64,000 nt of DNA from Gymnodinialimonas sp. 202GB13-11 (GCF_040932485.1 NZ_JBFRBH010000001.1:2232001-2296000), one strand, 5' to 3'. Positions 43,362 to 53,052 are shown, counted from the first letter of the stretch. Made by a program: numbers and translations. Notes: generated from the letters alone by a model not told the origin.

Positions 43362-44447
43362 CTAAGCCGCCTCATCCAATGGTGCGGGTTCCGGAACGTT
43401 ATCGTCGTTTCCGCCTGACAGAATGAAACGCAGCCAAACCAGCAGCGGGATCGCAACCAACCCGCCAATCGGGCCCCAGAGCCACAGCCAAAAGACCAGC
43501 GACAAGAACACCATCAACGGGTTCAGGGCCATTTGACGGCCCACAAAGGTGGGCGTCACGAACTGCGACTCGATCATGTTGAGAAAGATGAACGCCGCCA
43601 TCGGAACGACGGACATCGCCCCGTCAAACGTAATGACGCCGACGAGTAGAAGAGACAGCGCAATCAAACCTGGTCCGAGATAAAGCACGAAGTTCAGTAG
43701 GAAAGCGGCCAGCCCCCACATGATCGGCTGCGGCATTCCAAGCAATGACATTACGATCATCACGGCAATGCCGAAGCCTGCATTCACCAATGCAATGGAC
43801 AGGAAGTAGCGCGATACCCGGACCTCTGCGTCACGCAGAAGCGCTTCGGACATGAGAGGTATGAAGCGGGCGACACGCGCATAAACATCGCGGCGCGTGG
43901 CTAGAAAGAAGTAAAGCGTGCCGACGAAAATAAGCACACCACCCAGAACCGTTGGCCCATACGTCAAGGCATCAAGCAGGTTCGGAACCGGCACCGCAGC
44001 TGCATCCGCTTCAGGGTCTTCGCCGTCGGTTAGGGCATCTGCGACGGTTTCCTGCAGCTCCTGCACGCCCTCCACGGCCCCTCGTAGGCTTTCAAACAGC
44101 GTCCTCATCTCGGACCATATGATTGGGGCGTTTCGGATAGCTTCGCTGATCGTTGGCTCCACGATCAGGTAGATCAGGGCAACGGCACACAAAAAGACCG
44201 CCATGATCATCATGGCGGCCGCGGCACTTGGAATGCGCCATCTTTCCAGCATGTTACAGAACGGGGCTAGGACAACGCCCAACACGATTGCACTGATAAT
44301 CGGCGCAAAAAGCCCCTGTGCTTGGTCTAGTATGACAAAGAGCATAAGAACAACCAGGGCGATAAGCGCGAGGTTGCCAATTCGTGCAGAGAAAAAGGAG
44401 GTGTTCATCTGAACGAAACGCCGCTCGCGGGCATTCAGTTCCAACAT
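43362..44447 (-). CDS. AI-2E family (TqsA/PerM-type) transporter
   Basis: A 361-residue membrane protein with about eight spans in the arrangement typical of this family: LFAPIISAIVLGVVLAPFCNM early, a soluble coiled insertion at about 105-155, and the C-terminal signature FIFLNMIESQFVTPTFVGRQMALNPL followed by WLWLWGPIGGLVAIPLL. Members export small molecules or ions, including autoinducer-2 and Na+/Li+; substrate here is unknown. No strong ribosome-binding site precedes the start at 44447; Met14 (44408) is possible. Confidence 0.9.
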   Translation of the reverse strand: MLELNARERRFVQMNTSFFSARIGNLALIALVVLMLFVILDQAQGLFAPIISAIVLGVVLAPFCNMLERWRIPSAAAAMMIMAVFLCAVALIYLIVEPTISEAIRNAPIIWSEMRTLFESLRGAVEGVQELQETVADALTDGEDPEADAAAVPVPNLLDALTYGPTVLGGVLIFVGTLYFFLATRRDVYARVARFIPLMSEALLRDAEVRVSRYFLSIALVNAGFGIAVMIVMSLLGMPQPIMWGLAAFLLNFVLYLGPGLIALSLLLVGVITFDGAMSVVPMAAFIFLNMIESQFVTPTFVGRQMALNPLMVFLSLVFWLWLWGPIGGLVAIPLLVWLRFILSGGNDDNVPEPAPLDEAA

Positions 44448-44841
44448 TAACCGTCACGACCCTGCCTTTTGCGGGATCTCTCCGAGGTTTCGACGGAGCC
44501 ACTCACATTTACTTTCCCTACGACGAGAAAACGCGGTGGCATTTGCGAGGAAGACCGTTCCCAATCCCGCAGCTCAGTGCCGAGGGAACCTCGCGGCATG
44601 TAGAGCATGTGGGTTCAGTGAAGATCCCGCGAACGTGCTTGCAGCCCTTAAAACTCAATAGACAGCACGGGCAGTACCCTTGGGTGCAGCGGAACCCGTA
44701 CGCCCTGCGCCGAAAAGTTTGCTCGTTTTTCACATCTTGGCTTGGAGAGAAGACCGCACTCCCATCAACACCGCCGCGACGCAGGCGCTCCCGAATATCC
44801 TCGAGCGCTCATTCCCAGGCGCTGCTCGCTTTAAGAGTTGT
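44448..44841. other. 394-bp intergenic region with no recognised gene
   Basis: The gap between the AI-2E gene and tRNA-Ser holds short open frames on both strands, none with a good ribosome-binding site, membrane span or known motif. Promoters of the AI-2E gene should be on its left side. No EcfG match with correct spacing was found. Confidence 0.5.
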
Positions 44842-44931
44842 TGGCGGAGGAGGTGGGATTCGAACCCACGGTACGCTTTCACGCACGCCGGTTTTCAAGA
44901 CCGGTGCATTCGACCACTCTGCCACTCCTCC
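44842..44931 (-). tRNA. tRNA-Ser (anticodon TGA)
   Basis: A 90-base serine tRNA with encoded CCA. The acceptor stem pairs GGAGGAG with CTCCTCC, the anticodon loop CTTGAAA lies between CCGGT and ACCGG, and the long variable arm (about 14 bases) is typical of class II tRNA. The T loop GGTTCGAATCC is normal. It reads UCA and related codons. Confidence 0.97.
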
Positions 44932-45147
44932 GGCGGGTCTGCGCAACGCGATACTGTGACATGTGTGATTCTGAAACCCGCCCTGTGAGGCCTTCTTTCA
45001 CAAGCCACCTTTTCAGAAGCGAATCACTTCGCTATCTTGCACGCAATACAGGTGTGTCCGCCAAAAGGGCACGAACCGGCAACGACCGGAAAACCAATAA
45101 AACACCGCGCGCTCGACGTGCGGGAAATGAGTGCAGAGATGAGCAGT

Positions 45148-46020
45148 ATGACACAACACCGCCCCACGCCCCGAATCCGTCTGGCGCTTGCGCTTGTGCC
45201 ACTGATGGCCCTGTCCGCCTGTATGGGTGAGGACGGCGAATTCTTCGGCTCCCGCAATGCTGATGCCGACGGCCCCGCGCCCATCGGTGCAACCCGCCTT
45301 GTCGAACGCGACGTCGAGGCACCTGAAATCTTTGAAGAAACCACCGAAGGCCTGTGGGATGGACGCCCCTCGCTGGGTGGTGTCTGGGTCGCGCACCCCG
45401 ATGTTGGCGACCCCGAGCGCGTGATCATCCGCAACGATGAAAACGGTCGTTTCGTGATCGGCGCGCTCTTCCGCCGCGAACGCGATCACCCTGGCCCGAC
45501 GCTCCAGATCTCGTCTGATGCCGCCGCCGCACTCGGCGTTCTGGCAGGCGATCCAACCATCTTGAACGTCACAGCCCTCCGCCGCGAAGAAGTGGCTGAG
45601 ACCGCCGAAGGCGCGCCTGACGCACTGGCCCCGGGCGAAGACATCGCAGCCTCCGCCGCAGCAGCCGAGATCACGGCAACCCCGCTGGACGGCGCAGAAG
45701 ACATCGCAAGCGCGGCCGCAGCCGCCATTGATGCAGCAGATCCGGCACCGCAGCCGGAAGCCGCGCGCACCCCGGCAGCCAGCGATCTTGAGAACCCTTA
45801 CGTTCAGATCGGCATCTTCTCTGTGCAAGAAAACGCCACCAATACCGGGCAGGCCTTGCGCAGCGTTGGTCTAGAGCCCACAATCTATGACCAGTCGAGC
45901 AACGGTCGCCAATTCTGGCGCGTCGTGGTGGGCCCCGCAAATACTGCGGAAACCCGCGATGCGATCCTCGAAAGCGTGCAGGGGCTTGGCTTTGACGATG
46001 CCTTTTTCGTAAGTCGATAG
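45148..46020 (+). CDS. SPOR-domain lipoprotein
   Basis: A 290-residue protein from the start at 45148 (MTQHRPTPR); in-frame ATGs at 45127 and 45139 are possible. A lipoprotein signal ends LMALSAC, with the Cys at about 25. A Gly-Trp-rich region (LWDGRPSLGGVWVAHPD) and an Ala/Glu/Pro linker follow, and the C-terminal 75 residues form a SPOR domain (YVQIGIFSVQENATNTGQAL to the end), which binds denuded septal peptidoglycan. The adjacent D,D-carboxypeptidase supports a cell-wall role. Confidence 0.88.
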   Translation: MTQHRPTPRIRLALALVPLMALSACMGEDGEFFGSRNADADGPAPIGATRLVERDVEAPEIFEETTEGLWDGRPSLGGVWVAHPDVGDPERVIIRNDENGRFVIGALFRRERDHPGPTLQISSDAAAALGVLAGDPTILNVTALRREEVAETAEGAPDALAPGEDIAASAAAAEITATPLDGAEDIASAAAAAIDAADPAPQPEAARTPAASDLENPYVQIGIFSVQENATNTGQALRSVGLEPTIYDQSSNGRQFWRVVVGPANTAETRDAILESVQGLGFDDAFFVSR

Positions 46021-46026
46021 GACGCC

Positions 46027-47238
46027 ATGCACAGCGCACTTCTGATCAGACCCGCCGCGACACTCCTCGCGGCGGTTTTGTTTTTGCTCACCGCCGTCAC
46101 GCATCTCGCGGCGCAAGGCTATGAAACCCAGGCCCGCGCGGCCTATGTCTATGACCATGCATCGGGCCAAGTCCTGCTGGAGCTGAACGCAGATGAGGCC
46201 CTGCCGCCGGCTTCAATGTCCAAGCTGATGACGCTTCTGATGACGTTTGAAGCCCTTCGCGATGGCCGCCTGACGCTGGAAACCCGCGTGCCAGTCTCGG
46301 AACATGCGATGAGCTTTGGCGGCTCCACCATGTTCCTCAACACGCAAGACCGCCCAACGATCGAGGAATTGATCCGCGGCGTTGTGATCGTATCAGGCAA
46401 TGACGCGTCAGTCGCACTCGGCGAAGCCCTCAGCCCCGATGGAACGGAAGAAGGCTTTGCCGAGATGATGACCCAACGCGCACGGCAGTTGGGCATGATG
46501 AACTCGACTTTCGCCAATGCCTCGGGCTGGCCAGCGGAAGGCCACCGCATGTCGATGCGCGACCTCGGCATTCTGTCGGTTCGCTTGATCGAAGAGTTCC
46601 CGGAATACTACCACTACTTTCAGGAAACCGAATTCGATTACGAAAACCGCTCCCCTGCCAATCGGTTCAACCGCAATCCCCTTCTAGGGCTGGGGATCGG
46701 CGCAGACGGTCTGAAAACCGGCCACACGTCCGAAGCGGGCTATGGCCTTGCAGGCTCTGCCATACAGGGCGATCGCCGTGTGACCTTTGTGATCACCGGC
46801 CTGCCTTCATCCGAGGCACGCGCCGCAGAATCCGAACGCATCGTGACATGGGCCTTCCGCCAATTCGTGATGGAAGACGTGGTCGAACCGGGTGTTGAAA
46901 TCGCGCGTGCGCCCGTATTCCTTGGTGCGGAAGAGAGTGTTGGACTTGCCCCGGCCGAAGGTGTCGAAATGCTGGTCCCCGCCCTGCTGGACCCTGAGAT
47001 CGAGGCCAATATCACTTACACCAGCCCCCTGCCCGCGCCTGTAGCCGCAGGCGACGTGGTGGGTGAACTGCACATCGTGCAGGGCGTTCTGGGGTTCGAG
47101 GCTCGCGTGCCTGTGGTTGCCATGGCCGACGTCGCGCGCGGTGGCCCAATGGTCCGCCTGCGCACCGCTTGGGGTGACGTGATGGGCATGGTCGGCGGTG
47201 GTGATGAGGCCCCGGTGGCAGAGGCTGCCGCAAACTAG
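46027..47238 (+). CDS. dacC: D-alanyl-D-alanine carboxypeptidase (PBP5/6 type)
   Basis: A 403-residue penicillin-binding protein removing the terminal D-Ala of peptidoglycan stem peptides. A signal peptide ends near HLAAQG (about 30). The active-site motifs are S63-M-S-K66, SGNDAS and LKTGHT. The C-terminal PBP5 beta domain occupies about 275-380. It starts six bases after the SPOR gene. The symbol is by type; dacA/dacC cannot be separated from sequence alone. Confidence 0.93.
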   Translation: MHSALLIRPAATLLAAVLFLLTAVTHLAAQGYETQARAAYVYDHASGQVLLELNADEALPPASMSKLMTLLMTFEALRDGRLTLETRVPVSEHAMSFGGSTMFLNTQDRPTIEELIRGVVIVSGNDASVALGEALSPDGTEEGFAEMMTQRARQLGMMNSTFANASGWPAEGHRMSMRDLGILSVRLIEEFPEYYHYFQETEFDYENRSPANRFNRNPLLGLGIGADGLKTGHTSEAGYGLAGSAIQGDRRVTFVITGLPSSEARAAESERIVTWAFRQFVMEDVVEPGVEIARAPVFLGAEESVGLAPAEGVEMLVPALLDPEIEANITYTSPLPAPVAAGDVVGELHIVQGVLGFEARVPVVAMADVARGGPMVRLRTAWGDVMGMVGGGDEAPVAEAAAN

Positions 47239-47351
47239 AAAGCCGTCGCCCACACCAACGCACCCGCGCGCCAAGGCCATCCGCTTGCCCCGGCGCAAAG
47301 GGCATGTAAAGCCTGTCCACGCACGTCACTTCGCAAGGTCATCACCCGGAC

Positions 47352-47981
47352 ATGTCTGCTCACCTAGGTAAGTTCATCAGCCTTGAAGGCATCGACGGGT
47401 CCGGCAAGTCCACCCAAGCGCGCCGATTAGCCGATTGGCTGAACACTCAGGGGCGTACTGCGGTTTTGACGCGAGAGCCCGGTGGCGCTCCGGGGGCCGA
47501 GGATATCCGGCGTCTGCTGGTCGAAGGCGATCCCGACCGCTGGAGCCCTGAGACCGAAATCCTTCTTTTCACTGCCGCGCGTCGCGATCATCTGGAACGC
47601 ACTATCCGCCCGGCTCTTGAAGCTGGCAGGGACGTCGTGACCGACAGATTTGCCGACTCCACCCGCGTGTATCAAGGTGCCACGCGCGGCGACTTACGGG
47701 GACTCGTGGACCAAATCCACGACGACGCCATCGGAGTGGAGCCTGACTTGACCCTGATCCTCGATATGGACCCTGCCGTTGCATTGGAACGCGGGCTGGC
47801 ACGGCAAAGTGGCGAGGATCGGTTCGAAGACTTCGGCCTGCCGTTCCAGCAAAAGCTGCGAGCCGGCTTTCTGGCCTTGGCGAAGGATTATCCGGATCGT
47901 TGTGTGGTGATCGATGCCAACACTGATCCGGACACCATCGCAGACGCAATCGCCCAAGTGGTGGCCAAGCATCTGGCGTAA
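47352..47981 (+). CDS. tmk: Thymidylate kinase
   Basis: A 209-residue dTMP kinase. The P-loop is EGIDGSGKSTQARR (about 13-26), the DRx motif TDRFADSTRVYQG and the lid region follow. It makes dTDP for DNA synthesis. The tmk-holB-tatD-MBL order is a common conserved bacterial cluster, which supports each assignment. Confidence 0.97.
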   Translation: MSAHLGKFISLEGIDGSGKSTQARRLADWLNTQGRTAVLTREPGGAPGAEDIRRLLVEGDPDRWSPETEILLFTAARRDHLERTIRPALEAGRDVVTDRFADSTRVYQGATRGDLRGLVDQIHDDAIGVEPDLTLILDMDPAVALERGLARQSGEDRFEDFGLPFQQKLRAGFLALAKDYPDRCVVIDANTDPDTIADAIAQVVAKHLA

Positions 47982-48032
47982 CCGCCCCTCTTTTCACCTG
48001 CCCCTGCCCCGCACCCGTGCTACATCCCTTCC

Positions 48033-49157
48033 ATGTCCGACGACGCTCCACTCGAATCCGATCGCCTTGACGGTGCGCCTCACCCGCGTGAGACAAAGCG
48101 GCTCTTTGGTCATGCGGGGCCAGAGGCAGAGTTTCTGAGCGCCGCCACTTCTGGCCGCCTGCCCCATGGCTGGCTGTTGACCGGCCCGAGGGGCATTGGA
48201 AAGGCAACCTTCGCCTGGCGCGCGGCGCGGTTTCTGTTGGCGACACCGCCGGTCAGTGATGACGACATGTTCGGCGCACCGCCACCGCCTGAAAGCCTCG
48301 ATATCGACCCCGAGCATCCCGTTGCCCGCCGGATGCTGGCTTTGTCCGAACCGGGGTTGTTCCTGCTCCGCCGCCCAGTGGACGACAAGGACCCCAAGAA
48401 GCTCAAAACGGTCATCACGGTTGACGAGGTCCGGGGCCTCAAGGGCTTCTTCCAGATGTCCGCAGGGGACGGCCGTCGTGTTGTGATCGTGGACAGCGCC
48501 GATGAGATGAACCCATCCGCCGCCAATGCGCTCTTGAAAGAGCTGGAGGAGCCACCCGAAGGCGCCGTCCTCTTCCTGATCTCCCACCGCCCCTCTGGCC
48601 TTTTGCCCACGATCCGCTCCCGCTGCCGTACCCTTCGGTTCAACGCGCTTGAAGATGCAGACCTCGCCGCGGCGCTCACTCAAGCCGGGTCGGAGCCACC
48701 CGAAGGCGCGGCACTGGCCACACTGGCGCAAGGCTCCGTCGGCGCGGCCATCACGCTTGCCGAGCAAGGCGGCCCGGCGCTCTATGCCGACATCACGCAC
48801 CTACTGGAAACCCTGCCCAACATGGACCGCGCGCTGGCCCTCAAACTCGCCGAAAGCACGGCAGGCAAAGCCAATGAGGCTCGCTTCGACCTGACCCTCT
48901 CGCTTCTGGAAACCGCCCTTTCCCGCGCCGCCCGGCTCGGCGCCACAGGTCAGGCCCCCATCGAGATCGTCCAGAACGAAGCCGCAATCCTCGCCCGCCT
49001 CGCCCCGGACCCGCACAGGGCGCGCGACTGGGCCAACCTCGCGCAGTCCCTGACCGCCCGCGCCCGCCGCGGCAAGGCGGTCAACCTTGACCCCGCCGCG
49101 CTCATCTTCGATATCTTCCTCGATCTGGACCGCACCGCGGCCCGCCTTGCCGCGTGA
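48033..49157 (+). CDS. holB: DNA polymerase III subunit delta'
   Basis: A 374-residue clamp-loader subunit. It has a P-loop-like GPRGIGKATFAWRAARFLL, then VDEVRGLKGFFQMSAGDGRR, DSADEMNPSAANALLKELEEPP and the sensor-1 region LISHRPSGLLPTIRSRCR. The four Cys of the zinc module seen in enterobacterial delta' are absent, as commonly in Alphaproteobacteria. It directly precedes tatD. Confidence 0.95.
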   Translation: MSDDAPLESDRLDGAPHPRETKRLFGHAGPEAEFLSAATSGRLPHGWLLTGPRGIGKATFAWRAARFLLATPPVSDDDMFGAPPPPESLDIDPEHPVARRMLALSEPGLFLLRRPVDDKDPKKLKTVITVDEVRGLKGFFQMSAGDGRRVVIVDSADEMNPSAANALLKELEEPPEGAVLFLISHRPSGLLPTIRSRCRTLRFNALEDADLAAALTQAGSEPPEGAALATLAQGSVGAAITLAEQGGPALYADITHLLETLPNMDRALALKLAESTAGKANEARFDLTLSLLETALSRAARLGATGQAPIEIVQNEAAILARLAPDPHRARDWANLAQSLTARARRGKAVNLDPAALIFDIFLDLDRTAARLAA

Positions 49158-49163
49158 GTGCCC

Positions 49164-49967
49164 ATGTCAGAGCCCCAAATCGTCGACAGCCACTGCCACC
49201 TCGATTTCGACAGCCTTGCGTCTGAGCTGCCCGAAATCGTCTCCCGCGCCCTCGACGCAGGCGTCACCCGCATGGTCACCATCTGCACCCGCCTGCGCAA
49301 CGCGCCGCAAGTCCAAGCCATTGCAGACACCCACGCCCCCGTCTTCTGGGCCGGTGGCACCCACCCCATGTCCGCCGCCGAGGAGCCTTTGGCCACCGTC
49401 GAAGACCTCACCACCCTCGCCGCGCACCCCAAGTTCGTGGGCATCGGTGAGACCGGCCTCGACTACCACTACACGGCTGAAAGCAAGGCGATCCAACAGG
49501 AAAGCCTCCGCATCCATATTGAGGCCGCGCGCCAGACCAACCTGCCCCTCATCATCCATTCCCGCGATGCCGATGACGACATGGCCCGCATCCTGACCGA
49601 AGAACACCGCGCAGCCCCCTACACCTGCGTCATGCACTGCTTCAGCTCTTCGCCTGAGCTGGCCCAAGCCGCCCTCGACCTCGGCTTCTACCTCTCCATG
49701 TCCGGCATCGCCGCTTTCCCCAAATCGCAACCCCTCCGCGATATCTTCGCGAGCGCACCTGTCGACCGCATCCTCGTGGAAACCGACAGCCCCTACCTCG
49801 CCCCACCGCCCCATCGCGGCAAACGCAATGAGCCCGCCTTCACGGCCCACACCGCCCGCGTCGGCGCCGAAATCTTCGGCCTCTCCTACGAAGACTTCGC
49901 GGCCCAGACCTCCGCCAATTTTGATCGGCTGTTCTGGAAAGCCGCAACCGCGACAAAGGCCGCCTGA
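49164..49967 (+). CDS. TatD-family metal-dependent hydrolase
   Basis: A 267-residue TIM-barrel deoxyribonuclease-type hydrolase. Metal ligands are in DSHCHLDF, IGETGLDYHY, IIHSRD, VMHCFSS and VETDSPYL. A GTG at 49158 would add two residues; ATG 49164 is chosen. Family members have 3'-5' exonuclease or peptidyl-deacylase-like roles. It ends one base before the MBL gene. Confidence 0.95.
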   Translation: MSEPQIVDSHCHLDFDSLASELPEIVSRALDAGVTRMVTICTRLRNAPQVQAIADTHAPVFWAGGTHPMSAAEEPLATVEDLTTLAAHPKFVGIGETGLDYHYTAESKAIQQESLRIHIEAARQTNLPLIIHSRDADDDMARILTEEHRAAPYTCVMHCFSSSPELAQAALDLGFYLSMSGIAAFPKSQPLRDIFASAPVDRILVETDSPYLAPPPHRGKRNEPAFTAHTARVGAEIFGLSYEDFAAQTSANFDRLFWKAATATKAA

Positions 49968-50765
49968 ATGGCCACGCTGCGCTTCACCATCCTAGGTTGC
50001 GGCTCCTCCGGCGGCGTCCCGCGCCTCGGCGGCCATTGGGGTGCCTGCGATCCTGACAACCCGAAAAACACCCGCCGCCGCTGTTCGCTCCTCGTCGAAC
50101 GCGAAACCGAAAACGGCACCACCGCCGTCCTCATCGACACCTCGCCTGACTTGCGAACGCAGCTGCTCGACGCCGGTATCGGCCGCCTCGACGCCGTCCT
50201 CTACACCCACGCCCATGCCGACCACGTCCACGGCCTCGATGACCTGCGCATGATCGTCTTCAACATGCGCGCCCGCTTGCCCGTCTACGCCGATGGCCCC
50301 ACCACAAACGATCTGCTCAACCGTTTCGGTTACGCCTTCGTGCAGCCCCCCGGCTCGGCTTACCCACCGATCCTCGACATCAATTCCATCGATGGCGATG
50401 TCACAATCGACGGCCCCGGCGGGCCCATCACCTTCACACCCTTCGAAGTCACCCACGGCAATATCGACGCCCTCGGCTTCCGCATCGGCAAAGTCGCCTA
50501 CCTCCCCGATGTCTCCGACATCCCCGACACAATCTGGCCCGCGCTCGAAGGCCTCGACGTCTGGATCCTCGACGCACTCCGCCGCGATCCGCATCCTTCC
50601 CACAGCCATCTGGCCAACTCGCTGGAATGGATCGCCCGCGCCGCGCCCAAACGCGCCGTGCTCACCAACATGCACATCGACTTGGACTACGAGACCGTGC
50701 TCGCCGAGACACCGGACAACGTCGAACCCGCTTATGACGGGATGCAGATTGAAGTCGCGGGCTAA
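49968..50765 (+). CDS. PhnP-like MBL-fold hydrolase
   Basis: A 265-residue metallo-beta-lactamase-fold phosphodiesterase-like protein. LGCGSSGGVPRLGG opens the protein; the metal motif THAHADHVHG is complete, followed by a VTHGN block, LPDVSDIPD, HSHL and TNMHIDLDY. This resembles the phosphoribosyl cyclic phosphate phosphodiesterase group often found after tatD. The true substrate is unknown. Confidence 0.9.
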   Translation: MATLRFTILGCGSSGGVPRLGGHWGACDPDNPKNTRRRCSLLVERETENGTTAVLIDTSPDLRTQLLDAGIGRLDAVLYTHAHADHVHGLDDLRMIVFNMRARLPVYADGPTTNDLLNRFGYAFVQPPGSAYPPILDINSIDGDVTIDGPGGPITFTPFEVTHGNIDALGFRIGKVAYLPDVSDIPDTIWPALEGLDVWILDALRRDPHPSHSHLANSLEWIARAAPKRAVLTNMHIDLDYETVLAETPDNVEPAYDGMQIEVAG

Positions 50766-50898
50766 TTGCGCCCAATTTGGGCAAGGCCGAACGCCAACCC
50801 GGCTTCGCGACGAATAATGAAAGCTGCGAAGACGGCCGCAGGCCGGAGGAGGGGCGCCATCGTTTCCCTTTGCGCCGCAAACCCGCTAAGCCCTTCCC

Positions 50899-51825
50899 AT
50901 GCTTGACCTTCTCGCCATCGTCCTCCCGGTCTTCCTCGTCGTGGGCGCGGGCTATGCCGCTGTCTGGCGGGGTCTTTTCAAAGACAGCGCCGTTGATGGC
51001 CTGATGACCTTCACCCAGAAATTCGCCATCCCCTGTCTGCTCTTCTCCGCCATCGCCACACTGGACCTCGGCGCGCAGCTGAACCTCCGCCTCCTGATCT
51101 CCTTCTACGCGGGCTCCACCCTGTGTTTCTTCGCAGGCCTCTTCGGCGCGCGCCTCATCTTTGGCCGCCCCTGGACCGATAGCGTCGCCATCGGCTTTGC
51201 CGCACTTTTCGCCAACACCGTCCTTCTGGGCCTGCCCATCTCCGAACGTGCCTACGGTAGCGACGCCCTCGGCCCCAACTACGCGATCATCGCCTTCCAC
51301 GCGGCCTTCTGCTACCTGCTCGGCATCACCACGATGGAGATCATTCGCGCTGAGACCCGGGGCCTCCGCCTCGCCGGCACAGTCGCCAAGGCTATGTTCC
51401 AGAATTCCCTGATGATCGGCATCGGCCTCGGCTTCATCGTGAACCTCTCAGGCCTGCCGATCCCAAACGTTCTGCGCGAAGCCCTCGATCTGATGATCCG
51501 CGCCGCTTTGCCCGCCGCGCTCTTCGGCCTCGGCGGCGTCCTCTACCGTTACAAACCCGAAGGCGACGCGGGCGTGATCGCCATGATCTGCGGCCTGTCC
51601 CTGCTGGTCCACCCCATCGTCACCTACAGCCTCGGCACCGGCCTGAACCTTAGCCAGCCACAACTCCAATCCGCCGTCCTCACGGCCGCCATGGCGCCGG
51701 GCGTTAATACTTACATCTTTGCGGATATGTACGGCTGTGCCCGCCGCGTAGCGGCGACCTCGGTGCTAGTGGGTACGGCCCTGACGGTCGTCACAGCAGC
51801 AGTGTGGATTGCAGTTCTGGGCTAG
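50899..51825 (+). CDS. AEC-family (auxin efflux carrier-like) transporter
   Basis: A 308-residue membrane protein with about ten spans. Features are FTQKFAIPCLLFSAIA, FANTVLLGLPISERAYG and the C-terminal MAPGVNTYIFADMYGCARRV, typical of AEC transporters (MdcF/YfdV) for organic acids. Its stop codon shares CTAG with the stop of the convergent Hint gene. The 133 bp upstream hold no gene. Confidence 0.92.
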   Translation: MLDLLAIVLPVFLVVGAGYAAVWRGLFKDSAVDGLMTFTQKFAIPCLLFSAIATLDLGAQLNLRLLISFYAGSTLCFFAGLFGARLIFGRPWTDSVAIGFAALFANTVLLGLPISERAYGSDALGPNYAIIAFHAAFCYLLGITTMEIIRAETRGLRLAGTVAKAMFQNSLMIGIGLGFIVNLSGLPIPNVLREALDLMIRAALPAALFGLGGVLYRYKPEGDAGVIAMICGLSLLVHPIVTYSLGTGLNLSQPQLQSAVLTAAMAPGVNTYIFADMYGCARRVAATSVLVGTALTVVTAAVWIAVLG

Positions 51826-52865
51826 GCCACGAGGATAGAGCGGGCCTCTGCCGCCGTCAGTGCCAGCCGCTCCAACGATGCCCGCTCGAACATGTCAGGG
51901 AACAAGCGTTCAAGCTCGGCCCGCGTTTCCGCATCCAACGCGCCGCGGGCCACGTCTCCGGGATGCAGGCTTTCAGCGGCCACACCTTCGGCCGTCAAGG
52001 TACGATGCCCGTCCATCAGGATATGGAAGTATTCAACGTCACCGCCTTCAGCGACATAGACGTCGTCGCGGCCAAGGAAGTGAATGGCAGGGACCCAAAC
52101 CGCATCCGTGCCGAAATGCAGCTCCGCCTGCCAGCCCGTCAGCAAAAGGCGGTGCTGGCGCGAGACTCGCAGTTCGCGTTTGTTGCCGATTGCCCCAGCC
52201 TTGAAGACGACCGGCGCACATGATCCGATGGCTGAAAACGTCCGCCGCCCGATCCACCGGATCGGCTCGGCCCCACCCTCTTCGGTCATCACGAAACCGC
52301 CGACGCTCAAATTCTCAATGGCGAGCTCACCCGTTGGTGTCGCGATCATCGTGCCAGCGGCAAAGCAGATCGGCGTCGCATAGCTCGACGCGGCCGGGTT
52401 CGGACCCTCTTGGTTCGAGATGACGGTCAGCGGCACGTTGATCGGCGGGAAGCCACCCTGTGGCCCGATAAAGGCAAGGCCTTCGACATTGCCGTAGCTG
52501 TTGTTGTCGCCCGACTGGCGAATGTTGAACGCCACTAACGTGTATTGATTGCCGTCCGGGTCTTCGACGACAACGCTGTATTCCGCCTCCGCAACGGAGT
52601 TCGCCGGGTAGGTCGTTCCATTGAAGCTTTCGGAATTGATCAAGCGTTGCGAGGTATCGCTGTCGCCAAAATTGCTATCGTCATCGGTAATCTCGATTTC
52701 CTGCCAGGCATTCGACGTCAGGGTGATCGTGGCACCCGGATTGCCGCCGCTTGGCGCAAGATGCACGCCGCTGCCCTGGCTCTGTCCATCAAGGCCCGAA
52801 CCACCATTGGTGCCCGTCACCGTGATCAGGTCTTCGGGCAGGACGAATATTGAATAATCCGGCAT
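51822..52865 (-). CDS. Hint-domain protein
   Basis: A 347-residue protein. The N-terminal 160 residues are beta-rich, acidic and Gly/Ser/Asn-rich, without signal peptide, resembling secreted roseobacter proteins. A Hint_2 domain begins at C167 (CFAAGTMIATPTG) and continues through RVSRQHRLLLTG and EYFHILMDGHRTLTAEG to about 305, with a short helical tail. C167 is the candidate nucleophile for self-cleavage. It lacks the intein C-terminal Asn extein junction, so splicing is not expected. Export may be type I (inference). Confidence 0.88.
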   Translation of the reverse strand: MPDYSIFVLPEDLITVTGTNGGSGLDGQSQGSGVHLAPSGGNPGATITLTSNAWQEIEITDDDSNFGDSDTSQRLINSESFNGTTYPANSVAEAEYSVVVEDPDGNQYTLVAFNIRQSGDNNSYGNVEGLAFIGPQGGFPPINVPLTVISNQEGPNPAASSYATPICFAAGTMIATPTGELAIENLSVGGFVMTEEGGAEPIRWIGRRTFSAIGSCAPVVFKAGAIGNKRELRVSRQHRLLLTGWQAELHFGTDAVWVPAIHFLGRDDVYVAEGGDVEYFHILMDGHRTLTAEGVAAESLHPGDVARGALDAETRAELERLFPDMFERASLERLALTAAEARSILVA

Positions 52866-53016
52866 GTTCGCACTCCTCGCGCCTTGCCTACAGGCGCAGT
52901 GCGGCAGCGTTCAGGGGGAAATACGGCACCATTGTGGCAGCGGCATTGACAGATCGTTGCCGCCACGTGGTTTCTGGACGGCCACCAAAACCCGATAATC
53001 CAATACTATCAGACAG

Positions 53017-53052
53017 TTGACCCCTCTGCTCACGCGTGAGCAGAGGGGTCAA
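53017..53052. repeat. Perfect 36-bp palindrome at the end of the polyamine ABC operon
   Basis: Each arm is 18 bp and there is no central loop; the centre is ACGCGT (53032-53037). It begins TTGACCCC and ends GGGGTCAA, and it overlaps the stop codon (53049-53051) of the last permease gene. No T run follows, so a simple terminator is unlikely. It could bind a dimeric protein or form an mRNA 3' hairpin that stabilises the transcript. Confidence 0.75.

Noticed and set aside
44842-44931. tRNA-Ser as an integration site for a mobile element
   Set aside because: No integrase, no direct repeat of the tRNA end and no phage-like genes were seen on either side; flanking genes are ordinary.
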